DNA of 64,000 bases from Haladaptatus halobius. Lineage in GTDB: Archaea; Halobacteriota; Halobacteria; Halobacteriales; Haladaptataceae. Below the pieces are notes generated by a model. It was not told the origin of the DNA. It ran no database searches and saw only the letters and a program-made list of their open reading frames with translations. Below are positions 47,046 to 55,654 of the stretch, in pieces; the first letter of the stretch is position 1, and each line of letters starts with the position of its first letter. Location: assembly GCF_020618475.1 (NCBI RefSeq), contig NZ_CP085335.1, positions 1,984,001 through 2,048,000 on the forward strand, given 5' to 3'. Both the position numbers and the translations under genes were made by a program.

Positions 47046-47588
47046 CTACACCCGACCGAACACCGACTTTAGATCCTGCTCCATCTCGCCCTTCTTGCTC
47101 TCATCGTAGAATGTCGCCGCCGGGTGGTACGTCGGGACGACGTCGTGGTCGGCGAGTTCGAACGTCTCGCCGTGAACGTCCGAGATGTTCTCGTCGGTGT
47201 CGAGCAGTTCGCGGGTGGCGAAACTCCCGAGCGGGACGATGACGGTGGGGTTCACCCGCTCGATTTCGGCTTCGAGCACCGGCCACCACGCATCTATCTC
47301 GGCCCGCCGGGGGTCGCGGTTCTCCAGCGGACGAACCTTGACGAGGTTGGTGATGTAGAGGTCGCGGCGACCGACGCCGATGGATTCGAGCGCGCTGTTC
47401 AACCGTCCCCCTGCGCTTCCGACGAACGGTTCCCCCTGTTCGACTTCCTGCTCGCCCGGGGCTTCGCCGACCAGCATCACGTCCGCGTCGAGCGGGCCGA
47501 CCGACGGGACGAAGCGCGAGCGGTCGAACTGCTCCTCCGGCACCGCGGCGAGCACGTCTTCGAACTCAGATTCGAACGTCGGACTCAT
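47046..47588 (-). CDS. Uracil-DNA glycosylase family protein without iron-sulfur cysteines
   Basis: 180 residues from the ATG at 47588. Motif A VGEAPGEQEVEQGEPFVGSAG and motif B VVPTYHPAATFY place it with type 4/5 UDGs; VIVPLGSFATRELL is also typical. There is no cysteine in the whole protein, so the four Cys that hold the 4Fe-4S cluster in type 4 enzymes are absent. It may remove uracil from DNA without a cluster, or act on another lesion. Confidence 0.85.
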   Translation of the reverse strand: MSPTFESEFEDVLAAVPEEQFDRSRFVPSVGPLDADVMLVGEAPGEQEVEQGEPFVGSAGGRLNSALESIGVGRRDLYITNLVKVRPLENRDPRRAEIDAWWPVLEAEIERVNPTVIVPLGSFATRELLDTDENISDVHGETFELADHDVVPTYHPAATFYDESKKGEMEQDLKSVFGRV

Positions 47589-47693
47589 GGGACGTGTTTC
47601 GGCGTGCAGTGCCGAAAAGGGAACGGCCACGCCCGCGCGGTTCGAGCGAATGACCTGGGTCGTGAGAGATTTCGCCCGACCTCTCGCCCGGAA

Positions 47694-48257
47694 CTACGTC
47701 TTCTGGATGCGGTAGCGGTTCTCGAACGGGAACTGGTTTAGGTACATAAGTCCGAAGTGAATCGCGGCGGCGACGATGAGGAGACCGAGGTTCCACCACG
47801 CCGACGAGTAGTAGATGAGGTCGAACGAAACCGGCTTGTCGAAGAACGGCCAGAACGGCTCGACGGGTTGGGCGATGTCGGGCGCGGACAGCATATCGGT
47901 GAAGAGATGGCTGAGTCCGCCGAGGAGGAGACCGCCGACCACGAACAGGTGTATCGCCCCCTTCGATACGATCTCCCCTTCACTTTCGACCCACCACCGT
48001 TGGAGCATCGGCTTGACCACCGGCGCGGCTACGAGTCCGGCGACGACCGCGACCACGGTGACGAACAGGACGGTGTGCGTGACGCCGTGGTGTTCGACCC
48101 CCGGAATCATGTGTCGCAACACGAGGTCGACGTCGGGGAGCATCACGGTCGCCAAGACGAATCCGACGAACGCGAGGGCCACGCGCCCGTCCCAGACGAA
48201 CCAGACCGGAAGCGCCCACAGGAGGCCCATCGCGATGTGGCCCATCAGTTTGACCAT
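47694..48257 (-). CDS. YdjM-like membrane-bound predicted metal-dependent hydrolase
   Basis: 187 residues with four membrane segments. GHIAMGLLWALPVWFV, VMLPDVDLVLRHMIPGVEHHGVTHTVLF and GGLLLGGLSHLFTDMLSA carry the His/Asp residues (HRGxTHS-like HHGVTHT, SHxxxD) of the LexA-binding/YdjM family. Function unsettled. A second, shorter member lies at 59100-59567. Confidence 0.85.
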   Translation of the reverse strand: MVKLMGHIAMGLLWALPVWFVWDGRVALAFVGFVLATVMLPDVDLVLRHMIPGVEHHGVTHTVLFVTVVAVVAGLVAAPVVKPMLQRWWVESEGEIVSKGAIHLFVVGGLLLGGLSHLFTDMLSAPDIAQPVEPFWPFFDKPVSFDLIYYSSAWWNLGLLIVAAAIHFGLMYLNQFPFENRYRIQKT

Positions 48258-48343
48258 GGTTCAATGTCGGCGCGAAACGCCATAAAACGAGTTGTTGGAC
48301 CATCACCATCGCGGGGACGACGAGGAGAATCGGTCTCCGAGAC

Positions 48344-48982
48344 TCAAGCGATAGCCGACTCGCGGTCGGCGTGTGACGACTTGGCGACCCGTAACCGGTA
48401 GAGACCGACGACGATGACGGCGGCGATGAAGAACCCGCCTATCGTCTGCGCCCACGTGTGGGCGTCGAGAACGATACGGTTCGGAACCATCACGACGGGG
48501 ATCGCGAGCAGTGGCCAGAACTTTCGGGCCACGAGCGTGAGATAGAGCGTCGGCATCAGCGCGATGATGACGTGCCCGGAGACGTTCCAGAACGGCGAGA
48601 GCGCCATGTACGGTATCGTCACCGCGGCGAGCGCCTGCATCGCGCCCGGCACGAGCGACCCCCACTCGAAGCGTCGCCAGAGATACCACGTCACGCCGGC
48701 GGAGATGAACACGCCGCTCGCCACCAGCGCGTCCACCTGCCACGCGTTCCCCTTCATGGTTTTCATCGGCCCGGTTCCGGTGACGAGCATGTACGCCGCT
48801 GTCGGGGTGAGCGAGCACACCCCCGAACCGAGAAACGCCGCGATGCGACGCCAAAGCACCGACCTCTCGGCGCCCTGCAAACGCCACTCGTGATGGATGA
48901 GGACGATGATTCCGACGCCGAGCACCGTGATCGGATGGAAGACGTAGGGGTAATACTCCATCGCTCGATGTACGGGATTCAT
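48344..48982 (-). CDS. PAP2-like membrane phosphatase-related protein
   Basis: 212 residues with six or so membrane segments. NVSGHVIIAL supplies the SGH motif and NRIVLDAHTWAQTIGGFFIA the R-x5-H motif, both in the usual order. The acidic residue expected four after the His is Gln here, and the first PAP2 motif (KxxxxxxRP) is not evident, so activity is doubtful. Could be a lipid phosphatase or a non-catalytic relative. Confidence 0.65.
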   Translation of the reverse strand: MNPVHRAMEYYPYVFHPITVLGVGIIVLIHHEWRLQGAERSVLWRRIAAFLGSGVCSLTPTAAYMLVTGTGPMKTMKGNAWQVDALVASGVFISAGVTWYLWRRFEWGSLVPGAMQALAAVTIPYMALSPFWNVSGHVIIALMPTLYLTLVARKFWPLLAIPVVMVPNRIVLDAHTWAQTIGGFFIAAVIVVGLYRLRVAKSSHADRESAIA

Positions 48983-49069
48983 CGGACGAATCTAGGCGTC
49001 TACCGACCAAAATACCTGTGGCGTATCGAACCCGCTACCGACGGAGCCGCGCTCCGAAACCTCACCGAC

Positions 49070-49312
49070 TCAGTTCAGCGCGTTGACCTCGTTCATCAGG
49101 TCGCGCGGTTCGTCGACTGGACCGTTCACGAACAGCCCGTGTCCGATGATCGTGCTGGCGAGGACTCCCCCGGCGATGACCGCCACCGGCAAGGAGACCG
49201 CGGTCAGGAGTCCGACACCAGCACCGAGGAACATGCTGGCGGCGATACCGAACAGGACGAGGTCGTAGTACTGCCACGTGTAGCCCAAATGACTCTGTTG
49301 TGGTTCCAGCAC
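49070..49312 (-). CDS. Small haloarchaeal membrane protein
   Basis: 80 residues from a GTG. MLEPQQSHLGYTWQYYDLVLFGIAAS leads into two or three membrane segments (LVLFGIAASMFLGAGVGLL and LPVAVIAGGVLASTIIGHGLF) and a short polar tail. No named family; the pattern is one I have seen as a conserved haloarchaeal hypothetical. It is divergent from the EamA gene with a 78-base gap. Confidence 0.65.
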   Translation of the reverse strand: MLEPQQSHLGYTWQYYDLVLFGIAASMFLGAGVGLLTAVSLPVAVIAGGVLASTIIGHGLFVNGPVDEPRDLMNEVNALN

Positions 49313-49390
49313 CGAATGTCTGTGGGCGACACCGATTCGGCCCCGACCGTCGCAAACAAGGCGGCCGCTCGCGTGTACGGAAACAGCCGA

Positions 49391-50317
49391 ATGGACACGA
49401 ACTCCACCCGCGTGCCGACCTTCGCGTTGTTCCTTCTCGTCACCGTCTTGTTCGGGACGGCGTTTCCGGCCATCGAGGTCGGACTGGCGTTCCTTCCGCC
49501 GTTGCTGTTCGCCGCCGCGCGATATTATCTCTCCGCGACCGTGCTGCTCGCCTACGCAGTTCTCGCGACGGATCGATGGCGACCCCGTACGCAGGGGGAT
49601 CGAACGGCGGTCGCCGCCGGAGGGGTGCTGTTCATCGGTGGAACCGGCTTTACGTTCCTCGGCCAGCAGTTCACGACCGGCGGCGTCGCCTCCATCATCG
49701 TCAGCCTCTCCCCCATCCTCACCGCCCTCCTGGGGTGGGGGTTGCTCCCCGACGAACGGTTGTCCGCCCGCGGATTCCTCGGCGTCGTCGTGGGGTTCAT
49801 CGGCGTGGCGATCATCGTCGATCCGACCCCGACGAACCTACTCGACCAGACGTCGGTCGGTCGACTTCTGATACTGATCGCCACGGCGGTCGTGACCCTC
49901 GGAACCGTTCTCGTCCGTCGCAGTCACCCCACCCTCGCCGTGCCTGCGCTTACCGGGTGGTCGATGCTGGTGGGTGCGTCGATTCAACTGGTCATCGGCG
50001 TGGCACTCGGCGAATCGCCGGCGGCGGTCGAGTTCGAACCGGCCGCCGCCGCCACGGTCATCTACCTTGGCGTGTTCGCCGGTGCCGTCGCGTTCCTCGG
50101 CTACTTCACGCTCCTTGACCGGTCGGGGGCGCTCGAAGCCAATCTTGTGACGTACGTGAATCCCGTGGTCGCACTCGTCATCGGCCACGTCCTCCTTCGG
50201 GAACCGGTTTCGGTAACGGCACTCGTCGGCTTCCTCGTCATCCTCGTCGGGTTCGCGCTGCTGAAAAACAAGGAGTTGGTGGCGACGCTGTCGGAGTATC
50301 GCGGCCCGGGTCGGTGA
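49391..50317 (+). CDS. EamA/DMT superfamily transporter
   Basis: 308 residues from the ATG at 49391, ten membrane segments in two EamA repeats (about 8-140 and 155-295). LVTVLFGTAFPAIEVGL, QQFTTGGVASIIVSLSPILTALLGWGLLPDERLS and YVNPVVALVIGHVLLREPVSVTALVGFLVILVGF are diagnostic. Predicted metabolite exporter, substrate unknown. Confidence 0.9.
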   Translation: MDTNSTRVPTFALFLLVTVLFGTAFPAIEVGLAFLPPLLFAAARYYLSATVLLAYAVLATDRWRPRTQGDRTAVAAGGVLFIGGTGFTFLGQQFTTGGVASIIVSLSPILTALLGWGLLPDERLSARGFLGVVVGFIGVAIIVDPTPTNLLDQTSVGRLLILIATAVVTLGTVLVRRSHPTLAVPALTGWSMLVGASIQLVIGVALGESPAAVEFEPAAAATVIYLGVFAGAVAFLGYFTLLDRSGALEANLVTYVNPVVALVIGHVLLREPVSVTALVGFLVILVGFALLKNKELVATLSEYRGPGR

Positions 50318-50382
50318 ACCACCTAGACGAGCGCGGCCCAGTCGCAGCGGGCCGCTCGAAGGGCGTTGCCGTTTCGGGCCGA

Positions 50383-51948
50383 TTAGCGAATCCACGCCTC
50401 CCAATACACGGTCTCCGTCGAATCGGCCGGCTCGCCGTCGGGTGCCATCAGTCGGATCTCGACCCTCTCCTCGTCGATTTCCGCGGGAAACGCCCGAATT
50501 TCGGACTCGGTTTGCAGCGTGACGCCGGTCGGTTGGTCTGTGAGACCGTGGCGAATCTCCCCGCCGTCTGCCACCGCCTCCCGACCGCCGTTTTCGGTTC
50601 GGTACCCGACGTTGTCCCGGAGCAGTTCGGGTCGTCCCTCGAACCGGAGCGCACCCTCGGCGTGTCCCGAGAACGTGTTCCCGACGATCTTCGTCCCCTC
50701 GTGGTCGGCCGCGAATGCGACCCCGACCTGCTGCGTCGGGTCGTCACGGTCGTCGTAACAGTCGTTCCCCGAAATCGACGCGCAGCGGTACGGTTCGGTT
50801 CCCGCGAACGCGACGCCCGCTGCGTCGTCCACCCCTCCGGTTCCGTTTCGGAATAGGGCACAGTCAGTGACGCGCAGGTGGTCGCCCCCGTTCTCGAATC
50901 GGACTCCCGACCGGGCATTCTCGAAAGCGGCGGAGTCCGACACCGACACCGCCCCGTCCACGGGTTCGGCGACGAAGGCACCGCAGCCACTGTTTCCCGA
51001 GAGTTGGCAGTCAGCCACGTCGAGCACGGGGCCGGCGCCGTCGAGCACTGCGACGCCGTGCTCCCCGTTGTCGACCGCGTGGCAGTCGGCGATGCGGTGT
51101 TCGGTCGCGGGCGGCGACGTGTCGTCCTTGTCGCTCACGACGAACCCGTGCTCGTCGTTCTTGGTCGCGGAACAGCCGACGAACTTCACGGCTCGATCCG
51201 CCGAGTCGCGGAAGCCGATGCGATTCCTCCGCGCGGTACAGCCGACCGCGGTCATGAATCCGGCGTGGACGTTCTCGGCGTCGGGGCCTTGGGCTTCGAA
51301 CATCACGCCGTTGTTCCCGTTGTCCACGGCGTGGCAGTCGGAGACGGTGACCGTCTCCGCCGAGAAGCGCCCCGCCCCGATTCCGATGCCGTTCGACCCG
51401 ATGTCGCCGGGCGACCAGAGCCGCCCGTTTCGCTCGGCGATACAGCCGTGGACGAGGCTGTCGACCATGAAGTCCGTCCCGATTCCGGTCGCGGGCGCGC
51501 CGTAGGCGTATACGGCGACGATTCGACACCGCGTCACGTTCTGGAAGTAGATGCACTTCTCGCCGGTCGAGTACGTCTCCCCGTCGCCGAGGGCCGAGCA
51601 GTCGATGGTCATCGCCTCGACCGAGAGGTCGGTCAGGGGGTCGTCCGCGGTTCCGAACCCTTCGAGCGCCGCGTAGTCGTCGCCGTTGGCCACCAGCGTC
51701 GTCGCGCCCATCCCTTCGCCGCGGAATCGGACGCCGGAGCGAAGCGTCACCGGCGATTCGACGCGGTAGGTGCCAGGTGGAAGATAGACGGTTCCTCCGC
51801 CTTCCGCGGCCGCGTCTACGGCGTCCTGGATGCCCGTCGCGTCGTCGGTCGTACCGTCGCCCGACGCGCCGTACGCGACCGCGTCGTGCCACGGTTTTCC
51901 CGCAAAGAAGGCGTTCTCGGTCGTCGAATCGCTTGGCGAGTCGTCCAT
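50383..51948 (-). CDS. Right-handed beta-helix (pectate-lyase-3-like) protein
   Basis: 521 residues from the ATG at 51948; longer in-frame starts overlap the divergent gene. WHDAVAYGASGDGTTDDATGIQDAVDAAAEGGGTVYLPPGTYRV is the classic N-terminal cap of pectate-lyase-superfamily proteins, followed by about ten parallel-beta-helix rungs with recurring CHAVDNG-EHGV, NRIGF and SGNSG turns. There is no signal peptide, which is unusual for a polysaccharide lyase. Substrate and location are unknown. Divergent from the regulator at 52086. Confidence 0.85.
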   Translation of the reverse strand: MDDSPSDSTTENAFFAGKPWHDAVAYGASGDGTTDDATGIQDAVDAAAEGGGTVYLPPGTYRVESPVTLRSGVRFRGEGMGATTLVANGDDYAALEGFGTADDPLTDLSVEAMTIDCSALGDGETYSTGEKCIYFQNVTRCRIVAVYAYGAPATGIGTDFMVDSLVHGCIAERNGRLWSPGDIGSNGIGIGAGRFSAETVTVSDCHAVDNGNNGVMFEAQGPDAENVHAGFMTAVGCTARRNRIGFRDSADRAVKFVGCSATKNDEHGFVVSDKDDTSPPATEHRIADCHAVDNGEHGVAVLDGAGPVLDVADCQLSGNSGCGAFVAEPVDGAVSVSDSAAFENARSGVRFENGGDHLRVTDCALFRNGTGGVDDAAGVAFAGTEPYRCASISGNDCYDDRDDPTQQVGVAFAADHEGTKIVGNTFSGHAEGALRFEGRPELLRDNVGYRTENGGREAVADGGEIRHGLTDQPTGVTLQTESEIRAFPAEIDEERVEIRLMAPDGEPADSTETVYWEAWIR

Positions 51949-52085
51949 GACTCTTCCCTCTGTTCGAATCGGTAAATCGCTCCCGGCCGACGTGGAAACC
52001 CGGGACGGGTTCTCCGAATCGCGGATGGAATCGTCGATTACGGAGCCGGTTGTACTAAACCGATGCTGTCCGAAGATACGAGCGA

Positions 52086-52766
52086 ATGTCGGTCGTCGCC
52101 AACTTCCGTCTGGAAACGCCGGTTCTCCGGCGAGCGTTTCGGGACGTTCCCGACTTAGCCGCCTCGGTGGTACAGCAGACCGCGACACCGTCGATCGCCT
52201 CGACGATGACGTTTCGGACGAGCGGCGACGATTTCGACGTCTTCGAAGCCGGACTCGACGACGACCCGACCGTCGCCGACTGGACGGTGCTGAGCGAAAT
52301 CGACGGAACGAAACTCTACAGGGTGGAACTGTCCGAGCGCGGCGAGGAGTACGTCACCTACCAGCGCTGGGCCGAGTTGGGCGCGGTCTTCATGTCCGCG
52401 AAGCGGTCGGGCGACGGCTGGCGCGTTCAGATGCGCTTTCCGAATCGAGGGAGCGTTCAGGAGTACGCGACGTTCTGCAGCGAGCGCAACCTGACGTTCG
52501 ACCTCTCCTGTCTCTACAGTGCGGACGGGGAGCGAGGGGACGGGTACGGTCTCACCGCCGTGCAGCGCGAAACGCTGCTCGCCGCCATCGACGCGGGGTA
52601 CTATTCGATTCCTCGGGAAACCTCCGCCGAGGAGTTGGCGGAGCGGCTGGGAATCAGCCATCAGGCGGTATCCGAACGACTTCGGCGCGGAACCGAGACG
52701 CTGATTCGCTCGACGGTCGGCGAACCGACGGACGACGCCCGCGAGAGCGCGAGTCGAGAGGATTGA
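52086..52766 (+). CDS. Bacterio-opsin-activator-like HTH regulator
   Basis: 226 residues. N-terminal sensor-like part (SVVANFRLETPVLRRAFRDVPDL, DWTVLSEIDGTKLYRVELSERG) and C-terminal HTH_10: YGLTAVQRETLLAAIDAGYYSIPRETSAEELAERLGISHQAVSERLRRG. It shares a 137-base divergent promoter region with the beta-helix gene and may control it (inference from position). Confidence 0.88.
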   Translation: MSVVANFRLETPVLRRAFRDVPDLAASVVQQTATPSIASTMTFRTSGDDFDVFEAGLDDDPTVADWTVLSEIDGTKLYRVELSERGEEYVTYQRWAELGAVFMSAKRSGDGWRVQMRFPNRGSVQEYATFCSERNLTFDLSCLYSADGERGDGYGLTAVQRETLLAAIDAGYYSIPRETSAEELAERLGISHQAVSERLRRGTETLIRSTVGEPTDDARESASRED

Positions 52767-53001
52767 CTACGGTCGACGAGAGCGATAGCGGGCGACGATT
52801 CGGCGGTTCCCGGCGGGAATTTTGAGAAGGAGAGACCACCGTTCCGGAATCTGTCGGCGGGAAGGGGTCACGGAAGGGCGACTTGCACACGCAGGTACAA
52901 CGACGATTGGCGAGGAGGGAGTGCTACCTAGTAGCGTCGCACACTGACCCTGCCACGCTAGTAGAGCAGAATCAACCGATTCAACTCCCCACAGCGTCAC
53001 C

Positions 53002-53202
53002 ATGTCAACCACCCAATCAGACCTGAAAGAGACGGTCGAACAGTGCGAAAACTGCACCACGAAGACGCAACATCGGGTAACGGTCGAACTCATCACGGAG
53101 AGCGACGACGCGGAGAACGCCGAATACTCGCGGGAGCCGTACCGCGTCACGAAATGCACGCGGTGTGGTAGCGAATCCCAACAGCGGATGAACGACATAT
53201 AG
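53002..53202 (+). CDS. Small zinc-ribbon protein (DUF7835-like)
   Basis: 66 residues with two CxxC knuckles (CENCTTKTQHRV and CTRCGSESQQ), making one zinc ribbon. The KTQHRVTVELITES core is conserved in small haloarchaeal zinc beta-ribbons I associate with DUF7835. No known function. The next gene, 11 bases on, also encodes a zinc ribbon. Confidence 0.82.
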   Translation: MSTTQSDLKETVEQCENCTTKTQHRVTVELITESDDAENAEYSREPYRVTKCTRCGSESQQRMNDI

Positions 53203-53212
53203 GGCTACGATC

Positions 53213-53419
53213 ATGAGCGAATCAATGCGACCGACGGGAGGGACGACCCACAAGTATCGCTGTCGGAACTGCGGTTCGTTCGTCACGCGGGAGTTCGCCC
53301 GCGTCTTCGGCAACAACGACGACGAAGTGTTCGGCTGTCTGGACTGCATGTCGGCGACGAAGGTGAAAAACGGCGGTGCGCGCGCCGAGGACGCTGACGG
53401 TTCGTCGCTCGCGAGATAA
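53213..53419 (+). CDS. Small zinc-ribbon protein (DUF7563-like)
   Basis: 68 residues. CRNCGSFVTREFARVFGNNDDEVFGCLDCM has two CxxC pairs and the invariant FARVFG(N)N core of a widespread haloarchaeal zinc-ribbon family. Function unknown; likely nucleic-acid or protein binding. Probably co-transcribed with the upstream zinc ribbon. Confidence 0.85.
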   Translation: MSESMRPTGGTTHKYRCRNCGSFVTREFARVFGNNDDEVFGCLDCMSATKVKNGGARAEDADGSSLAR

Positions 53420-53495
53420 TCTCGTTTCATTCGCTCGCCGGGTGTGTTCTCGACTCGGCGGGAGAGACGAGCGTTTTCGTTCTCGACCGGAGACG

Positions 53496-54149
53496 CTACC
53501 CGAGGAGCGGGAGAATCTCGGGCAGGCTCTCGATTTCGTACGTCGGCTCGACGGAGAGGGTGTAGTCCGCTCGGTGCGGTCGGCGGATGAACGCCGAGTC
53601 GAGACCGGCGTTATCGGCGGCCAGCACGTCGCTCTCGCTGTCGCCGACGAACAGGGCATCCTCGACTCCCAAGTCCGCGAGCGCGCGTTCGAGGAAGTAC
53701 GGTTCGGGTTTCTTCCGGTGGAATGCCTCGATGGTCGGCGGCCTGCCGTAGTAGGTCTCGAAATGACGACCGAGATCGAAGTGGTCGAGCATGAACTCGA
53801 TGGTCGCGTGCTGGTTGGAACTGACGATGCCGAGCGGACGCTCGAACGATTCGAGTGCGTCCACGTCGTCGTAGGTCGTCGTTCGGCCCGCCCGGAGTTC
53901 CCGCAGTTGGGCCTCCGAGACGGCGCCGTCGCGCACCTTCCAGAACTCGGCCAGGTCGAGGTCGTAGGCGGTACACACCCGATCTAAATCGTCGGGCGTC
54001 ACGGTGTGACAGATGGCATCGACGTGGTCGGGGTCGGGGTCAGCGCCAAATTCGGCGAACGTGGTCGTCGCGGCCTCGCGCAGCGTGGAGACGGTGGCGG
54101 GTTCCACGAGCACGCCGTCGTTGTCGAACAACACTGCGTCGTAGCTCAT
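53496..54149 (-). CDS. HAD superfamily hydrolase, subfamily IA
   Basis: 217 residues from the ATG at 54149. FDNDGVLV is motif I with Asn replacing the hydrophobic residue between the two Asp, IVSSNQ motif II, the Lys of RKKPEP motif III and VGDSESDVLAADNAG motif IV. A helical cap lies at about 18-85. Predicted small-molecule phosphatase such as a phosphoglycolate phosphatase; substrate unproven. Confidence 0.9.
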   Translation of the reverse strand: MSYDAVLFDNDGVLVEPATVSTLREAATTTFAEFGADPDPDHVDAICHTVTPDDLDRVCTAYDLDLAEFWKVRDGAVSEAQLRELRAGRTTTYDDVDALESFERPLGIVSSNQHATIEFMLDHFDLGRHFETYYGRPPTIEAFHRKKPEPYFLERALADLGVEDALFVGDSESDVLAADNAGLDSAFIRRPHRADYTLSVEPTYEIESLPEILPLLG

Positions 54150-54235
54150 CGTCGAAACGTGCACGATGGACGACAGTAGCACTTCCGATTCCCCCGGCCG
54201 GAACGAACTCGGTGGTCGAGCGCGTACGACAGACG

Positions 54236-54481
54236 ATGGATTCGGACTTGGACTTTACGGACAAGCAGGTCGGAAAGCGCGCTGTCGCCGCCGACGGAAC
54301 CGAGGTCGGCGTCGTGGACGAGGTGCGGAACGGTTCGCTGTACGTCGAAGCCGGTTCCGACGCCGACCCCGACACGCTCGAAGAACTCAGGTGGGACGGC
54401 GTCGTCCACCAGTCGACCCACGAGCTACGGCGCCAGTTCATCGCCGATATCCGAGAGAACGTCGTTCAACTCTCGGTGTGA
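54236..54481 (+). CDS. PRC-barrel-like small protein
   Basis: 81 residues from the ATG at 54236. DFTDKQVGKRAVAADGTEVGVVDEVRNGSLYVEAG is a PRC-barrel-like beta hairpin series, followed by a short helical end. Such small haloarchaeal proteins are common; function unknown. It diverges from the HAD gene with 86 bases between. Confidence 0.72.
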   Translation: MDSDLDFTDKQVGKRAVAADGTEVGVVDEVRNGSLYVEAGSDADPDTLEELRWDGVVHQSTHELRRQFIADIRENVVQLSV

Positions 54482-54538
54482 CGTCTGTGAGAGAAACGTC
54501 CGAACGATTCGCTTCTTCGAACGGTCGTCGGAGTGCCG

Positions 54539-54844
54539 CTATTCCGCCGTCACGTTCCACTCGTCGTCGGTCACGCGCTGTTCGGCGAGCGTCTCGCCGT
54601 CGCCGAGCACTCGGAACTGGAATCCCCCGCCGTCTCGCTCGGTTTGGAGTCGGAGCGTCGTCGCGTCGGCGGTGAATTCGGTGCGCCGCTCGTCCGGGAT
54701 CCTCTCGCGCTCTGCGGTCAGGCCGTAATCGTCGTACGAAATCCTCGCCGACTCCTCGATGGTTCCGTCTCCGCGAACCTCCGCGCGGATTCCTTCGCGG
54801 CTCTCGTTCTCGCGGACGACGAGCGTGTACGTCGTGATCGACAT
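54539..54844 (-). CDS. Haloarchaeal hypothetical protein
   Basis: 101 residues from the ATG at 54844. An apparent fusion with upstream coding sequence (frame open to 55213) is an artefact of the frameshift in the gene at 54901. Mostly beta-strand: ITTYTLVVRENESREGIRAEV, ARISYDDYGLTAERER, TTLRLQTERDGGGFQFRVLGDGE. No family recognised. Confidence 0.65.
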   Translation of the reverse strand: MSITTYTLVVRENESREGIRAEVRGDGTIEESARISYDDYGLTAERERIPDERRTEFTADATTLRLQTERDGGGFQFRVLGDGETLAEQRVTDDEWNVTAE

Positions 54845-54900
54845 ACCGGTGATTCTTCGCGGAGGCGTATTCTCGGCGGGGTTGCAGTCGCAGGGAGTTT

Positions 54901-55213
54901 TTACCTGACGCGCTCCAGCACGACGCCGTCTTCGAACCCGCCGCGCTCGTCGACTTTCTCGGCCCGCAACCGCTCTAGTTCGTCGCGCGAGACGTCCGCT
55001 CGGGCGGCGAGTGCATAGACGACCTCCCAGCACATCAGCCAATTCCTCCGGGTCGCCGGATTCGTGGAACTCAGCGACCTCCTCGTCCAGTTTCTCGGCG
55101 AGTCGTCGGTCGTACTCCCCGGCCTCTGCGACGTGCGTCGTCGGGTGTTCGTCGTTCGCTTCGATGATGTCGGGGATTCGGTCGCGGACGAGTTTATCGT
55201 ACTCTTCGGACAC
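54901..55213 (-). pseudogene. MazG/phosphoribosyl-ATP-pyrophosphohydrolase-like protein, frameshifted
   Basis: The first frame gives YDKLVRDRIPDIIEANDE ... KLDEEVAEFHESGDPEELADVL, the start of a small all-alpha NTP pyrophosphatase (metal-binding EExxE region). The next frame gives EVVYALAARADVSRDELERLRAEKVDERGGFEDGVVLERV and stop, the expected end. The break is a GGG (55026-55028 on the plus strand as CCC) where GG would keep the frame. A functional protein would be about 103 residues. Could be an assembly error. Confidence 0.8.
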
Positions 55214-55294
55214 GTGAGTACGGGTACGGAGGCGGATGAAATACGTATCGAACGCGGTCGTATCGTTTCGTCGAGTATCGGAAGGTTCGTCCGG

Positions 55295-55654
55295 CTATCG
55301 GCTCTCGTCCGACAGCTCGACGGTTCGGAACCGTAGTTTGAACAGCGCGCCATCGTCGCCGTCTTCGACCCAAACGTTGCCACCGTACTTCTCCATCAGG
55401 TGATCGACGAAAAAGAGGTCGAGTCCCTGCCCGTGGTGGAGGGGGCTGACCTCCTCCCGACCGAAGATGAGGTCGTGTTCGTCCTCAGGAACTCCGGGAC
55501 CGTTGTCCTCCACCTCCACCGTCGCGTGCGACCCCTCGGTTTCGAGGTGGAAGTTCGCGCGCGGAACGGATGAGTCGTTGTGCTCGACGGCGTTCGTGAA
55601 CACGGCTTCGAACGCGACTCCGACGGCGTCGTCGGCGGCGACGATACTTCCCGA
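55295..55654 (-). pseudogene. Histidine kinase ATPase-domain fragment
   Basis: Only the C-terminal HATPase part remains: N-box AVFTNAVEHND, G1 DNGPGVPEDE, a GREEVSPLHHGQGLDLFFV G2 region and GNVWVEDGDDGALFKLRF. The phospho-acceptor and sensor domains expected upstream are missing; homology ends at about 55650, where a different gene starts on the other strand. A 5' truncation, not a small kinase. Confidence 0.75.
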
